A stretch of 59,484 nt of DNA from Nevskiaceae bacterium (GTDB taxonomy: Bacteria; Pseudomonadota; Gammaproteobacteria; Nevskiales; Nevskiaceae): positions 1 to 59,484 of the forward strand of contig SCVA01000049.1 of NCBI GenBank assembly GCA_004297005.1, given 5' to 3'. Shown piece by piece: positions 27,332 through 35,476 of this stretch; the stretch's first letter is position 1; every line of letters starts with the position of its first letter. Position numbers and translations under genes: made by a program. The notes below the pieces were generated by a model. It had not been told where the DNA came from. It made no database searches and was given only the letters and a program-made list of their open reading frames with translations.

Positions 27332-29029
27332 ATGCTCAAGAAGCTCAGTCTCGCCGCGCTCGTCGCCGGCCTCGTGGCCTGCGCCGCGCCGGCCCCCTAC
27401 CCGCTGCCGGAACCGGAAACACCGGTGGAGCAGATCGCCGCCAAGGCGATCAGCGCCGCCGGCCTGGCCACCACGATCGGCGCGCTCGCCTCCGACGCCT
27501 ACGAAGGCCGCCTGCCCGGCACGCCCGGCGAGGACAAGACCGTCGCCTACCTGAGCGAGCAGTTCAAGGCGCTGGGCTTGAAGCCCGGCAACCCGGACGG
27601 CCGCTACGTGCAGGACGTGCCCCTGGTCGGCATCGACGGCACGCCCTCGCTGAGCTTCCAGGCCGGCAAGACCACGCTGGCGATGACCGCCGGCAAGGAC
27701 TTCGTCGCCGCCACGCCCCGCTTCGTGCCGGAGGTGACGGTCAGCAACTCCAACCTGGTGTTCGTCGGCTACGGCGTGCAGGCGCCGGAGTACGACTGGG
27801 ACGACTACAAGGGACTGAACGTCAAGGGCAAGACCCTGGTGATGCTGATCAACGACCCGCCGGTGCGCGGCGCCGACGGCCAGCTCGACCCGAGCAAGTT
27901 CGCCGGCAAGGGCATGACCTACTACGGCCGCTGGACCTACAAGTTCGAGATCGGCAGCGCGCTCGGCGCCGCCGCCGTCATCATCGTCCACGAGACCGAA
28001 CCGGCCGCCTATCCCTGGAGCGTGGTCGAGCACTCCTGGACCGGCGAGCAGTTCGAGCTGGCCGCACCCGACAAGAACATGAACCGGGTGCCGGTGCAGG
28101 CCTGGATCACGGTGGACAAGGCGCGCGAGCTGTTCGCCGCCGGTGGCCGCGACTACGACGAGCTGAAGCAGGACGCGGTGCATCCCAACTTCCAGCCGGT
28201 GTCGATCAAGGCCAAGGCCAATTTCCACATCAGCAACCAGGTGCGCACGGTGGAGTCGCACAACCTCGTCGCGCGCCTGCCGGGCGGCGATCCGCGGCTG
28301 GCGGCGGAGACGGTGATCTACACCGCGCACTGGGACCACCTGGGCCGCGACAACCAGTTGCAGGGCGACCAGATCTTCAACGGCGCGGTGGACAACGCCT
28401 CCGGCGTCGCCGGCCTGCTGGAGATCGCCAAGGCCTACAAGGCCCTGCCCTCGCCGCCCAAGCGCTCGGTGCTGTTCCTGGCGGTGACCGCCGAGGAGCA
28501 GGGCCTGCTCGGCTCGCGCCACTACGCGCGCAATCCGCTCTATCCGCTGCCGCTGACCAGCGCGGTGATCAACATGGACGCGCTCAACCCCTGGGGTCCG
28601 ACCAAGGACTTGCAGGTGGTCGGCTCCGGCCAGACGACGATGGAGGACAGCCTGGCGGCGGTGCTCGCCGACCGTGGCCGCATCACCGTGCCGGACGCCC
28701 AGCCGGAGAAGGGCAGCTATTACCGCTCCGATCAGTTCGAGTTCGCCAAGGTCGGCGTGCCCGGCCTCTACGCCTGCCGTGGCAGCCAGGCCATCGGCCA
28801 GCCGGAAGGCTGGCTGGCGGAGAAGAACAAGGCCTTTACCGCCAGCAGCTACCACAATGTCAGCGACGAGTTGCGGGAGGACTGGAATCTCGCTGGCGCC
28901 GCGCAGGACATGCAGGCCCTGTTCGAGGTCGGCTACCGACTGGCCCAGGGCACGGCGACCGCCGAGTGGAAGAGCGGCTCGGAGTTCAAGGCCATCCGCG
29001 AGGCCTCGCTGGCCTCCTGGGCGCCCTGA
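27332..29029 (+). CDS. M28 family metallopeptidase, lipoprotein
   Basis: A 565-residue zinc exopeptidase. The N-terminus is a lipoprotein signal with lipobox LVAC (Cys at 17), so it is membrane-anchored on the periplasmic or outer side. A PA-like insert lies between the N-terminal part and the catalytic core. Zinc ligands and catalytic residues are visible in TAHWDHLGRD, DNASGVAG, TAEEQGLLGS, NMDAL and the late YHNVSDE. It would remove amino acids from peptide N-termini. The gene ends at a terminator and completes a peptide-degradation unit with the S9 peptidase. Confidence 0.92.
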   Translation: MLKKLSLAALVAGLVACAAPAPYPLPEPETPVEQIAAKAISAAGLATTIGALASDAYEGRLPGTPGEDKTVAYLSEQFKALGLKPGNPDGRYVQDVPLVGIDGTPSLSFQAGKTTLAMTAGKDFVAATPRFVPEVTVSNSNLVFVGYGVQAPEYDWDDYKGLNVKGKTLVMLINDPPVRGADGQLDPSKFAGKGMTYYGRWTYKFEIGSALGAAAVIIVHETEPAAYPWSVVEHSWTGEQFELAAPDKNMNRVPVQAWITVDKARELFAAGGRDYDELKQDAVHPNFQPVSIKAKANFHISNQVRTVESHNLVARLPGGDPRLAAETVIYTAHWDHLGRDNQLQGDQIFNGAVDNASGVAGLLEIAKAYKALPSPPKRSVLFLAVTAEEQGLLGSRHYARNPLYPLPLTSAVINMDALNPWGPTKDLQVVGSGQTTMEDSLAAVLADRGRITVPDAQPEKGSYYRSDQFEFAKVGVPGLYACRGSQAIGQPEGWLAEKNKAFTASSYHNVSDELREDWNLAGAAQDMQALFEVGYRLAQGTATAEWKSGSEFKAIREASLASWAP

Positions 29030-29053
29030 CTCGCTCGCTGCGCGTAGCAAATA

Positions 29054-29080
29054 CGGGCCGCATCCTGCGGCCCGCTTTTT
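29054..29080 (+). terminator. Rho-independent terminator after the M28 peptidase gene
   Basis: CGGGCCGCA-TCC-TGCGGCCCG forms a 9-bp stem, followed by CTTTTT. It lies between convergent genes (M28 peptidase and thiolase). Confidence 0.88.
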
Positions 29081-29095
29081 CGAGGGCGGCCGGGC

Positions 29096-30394
29096 TCAGG
29101 CTTCGATGACGGCGGTGAGGCCCAGACCGCCGGCGGCGCAGATCGAGATCAGGGTGCGGCCGGACCTGCCGGTCCTGGCCCGGTGCTCGGCCAACTGCTT
29201 GGCGGCGCTGGCCAGTATGCGGGCGCCGGTCGCGGCAAACGGGTGGCCGAGACCAACCGAGCCGCCATTGACGTTGAGCTTGCTGCGGTCGATCGATCCC
29301 AGCGCGCCGGCAATGCCCAGCACGGTTTTGCAGTAGTCCTCGTCCTCCCAGGCCTTGAGCGTGCACAACACCTGGCCGGCGAAGGCCTCGTGAATCTCGT
29401 AGTAGTCGAAGTCCTGCAAACGCAATCCGTTACGGGCGAGTAGGCGCGGCACCGCATGGGTCGGCGCCATCAGCAGGCCCTCGGCCTGCGGGCCAAAGAA
29501 ATCGACCGCCGCCGCCTCGCCGTCGACCAGCCAGGCCAGCGGCTCCAGACCGCGTGCCCTGGCCCAGTCCTCGGAGGCGAGCAGCACCGCGGCGGCGCCG
29601 TCGGTGAGCGGTGTCGAGTTGCCGGCGGTCAGCCTGCCCTGCCCCGAGCTCTTGTCGAAGGCCGGTCTGAGTCGGGAGAGCTTCTCCAGCGAGGTATCCG
29701 CGCGCAGGTTGTTGTCGCGCGACAAGCCGGCGAACGGCGTCATCAGATCGTCGAAGAAGCCGCGCGCATAGGCCTTGGCGCCGTTGAGGTGGCTGGCCAA
29801 CGCCAACTGGTCCTGGGCCTCGCGGCTGATCTGCCACTGCTTGACCATCCGCTCGGTGTGCTCGCCCATGCTCATACCCGTGCGTCGCTCGTTGACGTTG
29901 GGGATGGCCAGCCTGAACAGCGAGGGCCGCAGTTCGGTGAGCAGCTTGAAGCGCTCGCCGCCAGTCCTGGCGCGCTTGTAGCGCAGGATCAGCTTGCGCA
30001 GCCTGTCGCTCAGCGCGATCGGCGCGTCCGAGGCGGAATCGACGCCCCCGGCAACGCCGGACTCGATCTGCCCCAGGGCGATCTTGTTGGCGACCAGCAG
30101 CGCGCTCTCCAGCGAAGTGGCGCAAGCCTGCTGCACGTCGTAGGCCGGCGTACGCGGCGACAGGCCGCTGGAGAGCGTGGCTTCGCGGGCGATATTGGCG
30201 TCGCGCGCATGCTTGAGCACCGCGCCGCCGGCGACCTCGCCCAGCCGCTCGCCCTGCAGACCAAAGCGCTCGACCAGGCCCTGGAGGGCGGCGGTGAACA
30301 TCTCGAGGTTGCCAAGCTCGGCGTAGGCCGTGTTCTGGCGCGCAAAGGGAATGCGGTTGCCTCCGAGGATGGCGACGCGGCGGACGGTCTTCAT
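29096..30394 (-). CDS. Acetyl-CoA C-acyltransferase (thiolase, FadI-like)
   Basis: A 432-residue thiolase. The nucleophilic cysteine is in QQACATS (C91), with the second-site residues in EIHEAFAGQ, GGSVGLGHPFAATGAR and the late Cys in SICAAGGLG. The length exceeds that of AtoB/FadA types (about 390) and fits FadI-like acyltransferases, which cleave 3-ketoacyl-CoA in beta-oxidation. The ATG (MKTVRRVAILGGNRIPFAR) follows AGGAGATCGCC. It is divergent from an MFS-SDR-TetR operon and shares with it a control region bearing a perfect palindrome. Confidence 0.92.
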   Translation of the reverse strand: MKTVRRVAILGGNRIPFARQNTAYAELGNLEMFTAALQGLVERFGLQGERLGEVAGGAVLKHARDANIAREATLSSGLSPRTPAYDVQQACATSLESALLVANKIALGQIESGVAGGVDSASDAPIALSDRLRKLILRYKRARTGGERFKLLTELRPSLFRLAIPNVNERRTGMSMGEHTERMVKQWQISREAQDQLALASHLNGAKAYARGFFDDLMTPFAGLSRDNNLRADTSLEKLSRLRPAFDKSSGQGRLTAGNSTPLTDGAAAVLLASEDWARARGLEPLAWLVDGEAAAVDFFGPQAEGLLMAPTHAVPRLLARNGLRLQDFDYYEIHEAFAGQVLCTLKAWEDEDYCKTVLGIAGALGSIDRSKLNVNGGSVGLGHPFAATGARILASAAKQLAEHRARTGRSGRTLISICAAGGLGLTAVIEA

Positions 30395-30420
30395 GGCGAT
30401 CTCCTGGGCTTGAAAGAAGC

Positions 30421-30469
30421 TTGTCAATTGAATTTCGTTCATAATATTATGAACATCATTCAAATCCAA
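30421..30469. promoter_or_regulatory. Overlapping divergent promoters for the thiolase and MFS genes
   Basis: Rightward: TTGTCA (30421-30426), 18 bases, TATTAT (30445-30450). Leftward: TTGGAT (30464-30469 read on the minus strand), 17 bases, TATTAT (30446-30441). The two -10 boxes overlap, and both fall inside the 18-bp palindrome. This AT-rich island in GC-rich DNA is the clearest promoter region in the window. Confidence 0.65.
30437..30454. promoter_or_regulatory. Perfect 18-bp palindromic operator
   Basis: GTTCATAATATTATGAAC reads the same on both strands and covers both -10 boxes. A dimeric regulator bound here would block both promoters. The likely candidate is the TetR-type protein encoded as the third gene of the rightward operon; this pairing is inferred from gene order. 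Confidence 0.7.
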
Positions 30470-30493
30470 GGACCACCGCTGCCAGGCGTTTCA

Positions 30494-32104
30494 ATGAGCG
30501 CGATAGCCAATCCCGAAGACGCGCCGCCACCGGCCGGCCTCCCGCTCGCCGGCGTGGCGATCAGCGAGCGCCGCAAGCTGCTGGTGTTCGCCGTGATGGC
30601 GCTGGGCATGTTCATGGCCCTGCTCGACATCCAGATCGTCGCCGCCTCGCTGCCCGAAGTGGTCGCCGGCCTCTCCGCCGGCACCAGCGAGGGCTCCTGG
30701 GTGCAGACCGCCTATCTGATCGCCGAGATCGTGATGATTCCGCTCTCCGGCTTCCTCAGCCGGGCGCTTTCCACCCGCTGGCTGTTCACCGCCTCGGCCG
30801 CCGCCTTCACGGTTTCCAGCATCGCCTGCGGCCTGGCCTGGAACCTGGAGGCGATGGTGCTGTTCCGCGCCATCCAGGGCTTCGTCGGCGGCGCCATGAT
30901 CCCGACCGCCTTCGCCAGCGGCTTCCTGCTGTTCCAGGGCCCGAAGCAGGCGCTGATCCCGGCCATCCTCGGCATCACCGGCACCCTCGCGCCGACACTG
31001 GGCCCGACACTGGGCGGCTGGATCACCCAGGCCCTGTCCTGGCACTGGCTGTTCTTCCTCAACGTCGTGCCGGGCGTGCTGATCTGCGTGGTGATCCCGC
31101 TCTATGGCCGCATCGACGCGCCCGATCCCTCGGTGCTGAAAGGCTTCGATCCCTGGGGAATTCCGCTGCTGGCGCTGTTCCTCGGCACCCTGCAATACCT
31201 GCTGGAAGAGGGGCCGCGCTGGGACTGGCTGGCAGACCCGGCCAACCGTTTCGCCGCCCTGGTTTCGACGGTCGCCGGCACGCTGTTCTTCTGGCGCAGC
31301 TTCAGCCATCCGCGGCCGGTGGTGGACCTGCGCATCTTCAGCCGCGCCCGCTTCGCCATCGCCTGCCTGTTCCAGTTCGTGCTCGGCGTCGGCCTGTTCA
31401 CCTCGATCTATCTGGTGCCGCAGTTCCTTGCCCAGGTGCGTGGCTACCGCAGCCTGGAGATCGGCGAGGCGGTGTTCGTCACCGGCCTGTTCCAGCTGAT
31501 CGCGACACCGCTGGCGGCGGCGGCCTCGCGCCGCTTCGATCCACGCCACATGATCGCTTTCGGCTTCCTGCTGTTCGCGGCCTCGATGCATCTCACCGCC
31601 CGGCTCAGCAGCGACTGGGGTCGGGCCGAACTGTTCTGGCCGCAGGGCCTGCGCGGCTTCGCGATGATGTTCTGTATCGTGCCCGCCACCAACATGGCCT
31701 TGGGCGGCCTGCCGCCCGCCCTGATCAAGACCGCCAGCGGTCTCTCCAACCTGATGCGCAGCCTGGGCGGAGCGGTCGGCATCGCCCTCGCGAATACCGC
31801 GCTCAACGACCGCTTTCAGCTGCATTACGCACGGCTGGGCGAATTGCTGAACGACCGCAACCATCGGGTCAGCGAGGCGCTGGCCCGGCTCGGCCAGATC
31901 GCGGCCGGCCTCGACGCGGACCCCGGCACCCAGCAGCGGCTGGGCCTCGCCGCGCTGCACCGGCTGCTCAGCCGCGAGGCACTGACGCTCAGCTTCGCCG
32001 ACTGCTTCCTGCTGCTCTCCGGGCTCTGTCTGGCGGTGCTGCTGGTGCTGCCACTGAGCCGACCGATTCCCCCCGCCGCGACGGCCCCGGCCGACGCCCA
32101 CTGA
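30494..32104 (+). CDS. DHA2 family MFS efflux transporter (EmrB/QacA-like)
   Basis: A 536-residue inner-membrane drug:proton antiporter with 14 predicted spans. Marks are ALLDIQIVAASLPEV in span 1 (motif D1 region, with the acidic residue), RAIQGFVGGAMIPTAF (motif B/C region) and GPTLGGWITQALSWHWLFFLNVVPG (motif C). No EmrA-type adaptor is adjacent, so either it works alone or it uses a distant adaptor with the TolC homologue. It starts at MSAIANPEDAPPPAG. It is the first gene of an MFS-SDR-TetR operon, an arrangement typical of a regulated export or detoxification unit. Confidence 0.9.
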   Translation: MSAIANPEDAPPPAGLPLAGVAISERRKLLVFAVMALGMFMALLDIQIVAASLPEVVAGLSAGTSEGSWVQTAYLIAEIVMIPLSGFLSRALSTRWLFTASAAAFTVSSIACGLAWNLEAMVLFRAIQGFVGGAMIPTAFASGFLLFQGPKQALIPAILGITGTLAPTLGPTLGGWITQALSWHWLFFLNVVPGVLICVVIPLYGRIDAPDPSVLKGFDPWGIPLLALFLGTLQYLLEEGPRWDWLADPANRFAALVSTVAGTLFFWRSFSHPRPVVDLRIFSRARFAIACLFQFVLGVGLFTSIYLVPQFLAQVRGYRSLEIGEAVFVTGLFQLIATPLAAAASRRFDPRHMIAFGFLLFAASMHLTARLSSDWGRAELFWPQGLRGFAMMFCIVPATNMALGGLPPALIKTASGLSNLMRSLGGAVGIALANTALNDRFQLHYARLGELLNDRNHRVSEALARLGQIAAGLDADPGTQQRLGLAALHRLLSREALTLSFADCFLLLSGLCLAVLLVLPLSRPIPPAATAPADAH

Positions 32105-32129
32105 AACATCCGCCTCAAGGAGTCCTGCC

Positions 32130-32828
32130 ATGCAGATTCGCAATGCCGCCGCCTTCGTCACCGGCGCCAATCGCGGCCTGGGCCGCGCCTTCGCCCGCGC
32201 CCTGCTGGCGCGTGGCGCGCGCAAGGTCTATGCCGCCGCCCGCGACCCCGCGACCATCGACGAAGCCGGCGTGGTCCCGGTACGGCTGGATGTCACCGAC
32301 GCCGCCCAGGTCACCGCCGCCGCCGCGGCCTGCGGCGACGTCAGTCTGCTGATCAACAACGCCGGCATCTTCGAGCCCGGCCCGCTGCTCGCCGAGGATG
32401 GCGAGGCGCAGTTGCAGCGGCAACTGGCGGTGAACCTGTTCGGTCCACTGCGAATCACCCGCGGCTTCGCTCCGGTGCTGGCCGCCAACGGCGGCGGCGC
32501 GGTGATCAACGTGCTCTCGGCACTGAGCTGGATCGCCCTGCCGGGGACCGGCAGCTACGGCGCCAGCAAGTCGGCCGCCTGGGGACTGGGCAATGCGCTA
32601 CGCCAGGAACTGCGCGCCCAGGGCAGCCAGTTGCTCGCCCTGCATCCCGCGTACATCGACACCGGCATGACGGCCGGCGTCAGTGCGCCCAAATCGAGCC
32701 CGGAAGCCGTGGTCGCCCGCGCGCTCGATGGCTTGGAGCAGAATCTCGACGAGGTGCTGGCCGATGCCGTCACCGAGCAGGTCAAGGCCGGCCTGGTGGC
32801 CCTGCCGCCGGCCTACACCCGTCCCTGA
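32130..32828 (+). CDS. SDR family oxidoreductase
   Basis: A 232-residue short-chain dehydrogenase. Cofactor loop TGANRGLG (11-18), the NNAG motif (INNAGIF), catalytic Ser in INVLSALSWIALPG and YGASKSAA with Tyr and Lys. The Arg after YAAA (AARDP) suggests NADP preference. Substrate unknown; these small SDRs often reduce toxic carbonyl compounds. The ATG follows AAGGAG, 25 bases after the MFS gene. Co-transcription with the exporter and TetR suggests a shared inducer. Confidence 0.88.
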   Translation: MQIRNAAAFVTGANRGLGRAFARALLARGARKVYAAARDPATIDEAGVVPVRLDVTDAAQVTAAAAACGDVSLLINNAGIFEPGPLLAEDGEAQLQRQLAVNLFGPLRITRGFAPVLAANGGGAVINVLSALSWIALPGTGSYGASKSAAWGLGNALRQELRAQGSQLLALHPAYIDTGMTAGVSAPKSSPEAVVARALDGLEQNLDEVLADAVTEQVKAGLVALPPAYTRP

Positions 32829-32846
32829 GTCCGCTTCCGATCTCCC

Positions 32847-33398
32847 ATGCGCTACCCCGACAGCCACAAGGCCGAAACCCACCGCCGCATCGTCGAGCAA
32901 GCGGCGGCCGCCTTCCGCAAACACGGCCTGGAAGGCATCGGCGTCGCCGACCTGATGAAACAGGCCGGCCTCACTCACGGCGGCTTCTACGCGCACTTCA
33001 AGTCGCGCGATGCCCTGGTGGCCGAGGCGCTGGGCGCCGCCTGCGCGCAGACACTGGAAGCCTTGAGCAGGGCGGTGGAGACCCTGCCGCCGGAGCGGCG
33101 GCGCGCGGCGGCGGTCCGCCAGTACATGAGCGAGGCGCACCGCGACAATCCGGGCGCCGGCTGCGCACTGGCGGCACTGGGTACCGAAGCGGCGCGGCTG
33201 AAGCCGGCACAGCGGGAACGCCTGGACGAGCACCTGGAAGCGGTGGTTTCCCTACTGCAACGCGGAGAGGACCGGCCCGAGGCCCTGCGCCGCTTCTCGG
33301 AGATGGTCGGCGCCATGGTGCTGGCGCGCGCGGTGCGCTCGAAGGCCCTCTCCGACGAGATTCTCGCGGCGACGCGCGAGGGCGATCAAGCAACCTAG
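32847..33398 (+). CDS. TetR/AcrR family transcriptional regulator
   Basis: A 183-residue repressor. The N-terminal helix-turn-helix is visible in RRIVEQAAAAFRKHGLEGIGVADLMKQAGLTHGGFYAHFKSRDALVAEAL (about residues 13-62), with the classic GGFYAHF recognition helix. The helical C-terminus is the ligand and dimer domain, resembling that of TetR_C_16/YxaF-like regulators. It is the third gene of the MFS-SDR-TetR operon and probably binds the palindrome at 30437-30454 to repress this operon and perhaps the thiolase. After its stop, 113 bases without a recognisable gene separate it from the next gene. Confidence 0.9.
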   Translation: MRYPDSHKAETHRRIVEQAAAAFRKHGLEGIGVADLMKQAGLTHGGFYAHFKSRDALVAEALGAACAQTLEALSRAVETLPPERRRAAAVRQYMSEAHRDNPGAGCALAALGTEAARLKPAQRERLDEHLEAVVSLLQRGEDRPEALRRFSEMVGAMVLARAVRSKALSDEILAATREGDQAT

Positions 33399-33511
33399 AG
33401 TCGCGTCAGTCCGCTGCCGCGCTCCCGGTCCAGCCCGGGTAGCTCGCCTTCGCGCCGTGCCTGCCGCGACTCCGACCCGCGACGCGGCAAGCTCGTCGAG
33501 ATGAACCGCCC

Positions 33512-34111
33512 CTAGTCCTCCTCCGGCAGCCGCTGCACATAGTCCTCGATGGCCTGCAACACCTGCCGCGGGTCGGATTCCTCCAGCAGTTGCTGCTTGC
33601 GCTCCGGCGCCACCGGCAGCAGCTCGCAGAGGCGGTAGGCCACCCAGGCGGCTTCGTCGAGGCGGGCGGGCTGCGGGAAGTTCTCGGCGCCCAGTTCGCG
33701 GATCAGACGCTCCAGCAACTGGCCGAGCAGGCGGTAGCGTTCCGGCAAGTCCAAGGGGTCGGGCGGCTCGACCAGTTCGACCTCTGCGCGGATCAGGCCA
33801 TCGCTCTCGGTCCAGCGGCGCCGGATGCGGAAGCGGCTTTCGCCGCGCGCCAGCAGGTGGAACTGGCTGGGTACCGGCATGTCCCATTCGGCGATGCGCG
33901 CGGTGCAGCCCCAGTCGCAGGGGATCGCCGGCTGGCCCACCTCGTAGCCGGCGCGGATCAGCGCCACGCCGAACGGGCTCTGGTCGCGCAGGCAGGCCTT
34001 GGTCATCTCCAGGTAGCGCGGCTCGAAGATGCGCAGCGGCAGCCGCCCGGCCGGATACAGCACCGTGGTCAGCGGGAAGATCGGAATCTCCAGCAGTGTC
34101 TGCGGCTGCAT
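33512..34111 (-). CDS. Lon substrate-binding (LON) domain protein
   Basis: A 199-residue cytosolic protein with the N-terminal Lon domain only; no ATPase or peptidase part. It opens IPIFPLTTVLYPAGRLPLRIFEPRYLEM, the hallmark of this family (FPL...LFPG.. LPL.IFEPRY). Such stand-alone proteins are common in gammaproteobacteria, with no settled function; a role as adaptor or substrate binder is a guess. It is divergent from the phosphoesterase gene across 74 bases. Confidence 0.9.
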   Translation of the reverse strand: MQPQTLLEIPIFPLTTVLYPAGRLPLRIFEPRYLEMTKACLRDQSPFGVALIRAGYEVGQPAIPCDWGCTARIAEWDMPVPSQFHLLARGESRFRIRRRWTESDGLIRAEVELVEPPDPLDLPERYRLLGQLLERLIRELGAENFPQPARLDEAAWVAYRLCELLPVAPERKQQLLEESDPRQVLQAIEDYVQRLPEED

Positions 34112-34185
34112 GCGCCCCCCGGTCTAGCTTCCATATTTAGCCTACGCCATTGAATCGCCGCCGCGCCGCTCCAATAGTCGCTGAC

Positions 34186-35328
34186 ATGCCCCGTAAAGCT
34201 CTCCTGGTTCTCGGCCTGATCAGCGCCCTGCTGCACGCCTATGTCGGCTGGCGTCTGCTGCCGGATCTGCCCTGGGGCCAGACGGGCTTGGTGCTCGGCC
34301 TGCTCTGGCTGGCGGTCTCCACCCTCGCCACGCCGGCGCCGCTGCTGCTGTTGCGCGGCCTCAGGCCGCACTGGCTGGCCGATGCCCTGGCCTGGCTGGG
34401 CTATCTGGCGATGGGCGTGTTCTCCTCGCTGCTGGTCCTCACTTTCCTGCGCGACCTGCTGCTACTCGCCGCGCCGCTGCTGCCGGCGACCTGGGCCGGC
34501 GACTCGCTGCGCTCGGTCTCGGCGCAGGCGGTGGTACTCCTCAGCGCGCTGATCAGCCTGGTCGGTTATTTCAACGCGCGCCGGCTGGCGCGGGTGGTGA
34601 CTGTCGAGGTGCCGATCACCGGACTGCCGGCGGCGCTGGCCGGCTTCCACATCGCGCAGATCAGCGACATCCATGTCGGCCACACCATCCGCCGCGGCTA
34701 TCTCGACGCCATCGTCCAGCGGGTCAACGGCCTGAAGGCCGATCTGGTGGCGATCACCGGCGATGTGGTCGATGGCAGCGTCGCCCGGCTGCGCCCGCAT
34801 GTCGCGCCGCTCGCCGAGCTACAGGCACGCCACGGCGTCTATGCGGTGACCGGCAACCACGAGTACTACTCCGGCGCCGAGGCCTGGGTGGCGGAATGGC
34901 GGCGCCTGGGCCTGCGGGTGCTGATGAACGAACACCAGGTGCTCGACCACGATGGCGCGCAGCTCCTGATCGCCGGCGTCACCGACTACTCGGGCGGCCA
35001 CTTCCACCCGGACCATCACAGCGATCCCGCCGGCGCCCTCGCCGACGCGCCCGCGCTGGTGGACCTGCGCCTGCTGCTGGCGCACCAGCCGCGCTCGGCG
35101 TCGCAGGCCGCCGCCGCCGGCTATCACCTGCAGCTCTCCGGCCACACCCATGGCGGCCAGTTCCTGCCCTGGAATTTCTTCGTGCCGCTGCAACAGCCCT
35201 ACACCGCCGGCCTGCGCCGGCTGCGGCAGCTCTGGGTCTATACCAGCCGCGGCACCGGCTACTGGGGACCGCCGCTGCGCTTCGGCGCGCCTTCCGAGAT
35301 CACCCTGCTGAGGCTGGTCGCGGCCTGA
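34186..35328 (+). CDS. Membrane-anchored metallophosphoesterase
   Basis: A 380-residue calcineurin-like phosphoesterase. Four hydrophobic segments fill the first 140 residues. The catalytic part then shows, in order, QISDIHVGH, ITGDVVDG, GNHEYY, LAHQPR and SGHTHGGQ, giving all metal ligands of the two-metal site. It resembles YkuE/YaeI-like phosphodiesterases, which act on lipid or cell-surface phosphoesters such as UDP-diacylglucosamine. The ATG giving MPRKALLVLGL was preferred over a TTG 12 codons upstream, although no strong ribosome site is visible. Confidence 0.88.
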   Translation: MPRKALLVLGLISALLHAYVGWRLLPDLPWGQTGLVLGLLWLAVSTLATPAPLLLLRGLRPHWLADALAWLGYLAMGVFSSLLVLTFLRDLLLLAAPLLPATWAGDSLRSVSAQAVVLLSALISLVGYFNARRLARVVTVEVPITGLPAALAGFHIAQISDIHVGHTIRRGYLDAIVQRVNGLKADLVAITGDVVDGSVARLRPHVAPLAELQARHGVYAVTGNHEYYSGAEAWVAEWRRLGLRVLMNEHQVLDHDGAQLLIAGVTDYSGGHFHPDHHSDPAGALADAPALVDLRLLLAHQPRSASQAAAAGYHLQLSGHTHGGQFLPWNFFVPLQQPYTAGLRRLRQLWVYTSRGTGYWGPPLRFGAPSEITLLRLVAA

Positions 35329-35476
35329 GGGCCGCCCGCACCGCAGCTTCCGATCCTGGGCGCGAATTGTCGCCCGGCTACTGCATTCGGCCGATGGGGG
35401 CCGACGCCGGCTTGCGCACACTCGCGGACGACCCGGCACGGTGCCACTGCATCGGCCATTTCCTGGAGGGGAAATC

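Noticed and set aside
25280..29050. A 1256-codon antisense frame opposite the S9 and M28 peptidase genes
   Set aside because: It spans two real genes and their gap, shows no domains and has biased composition; a shadow frame.
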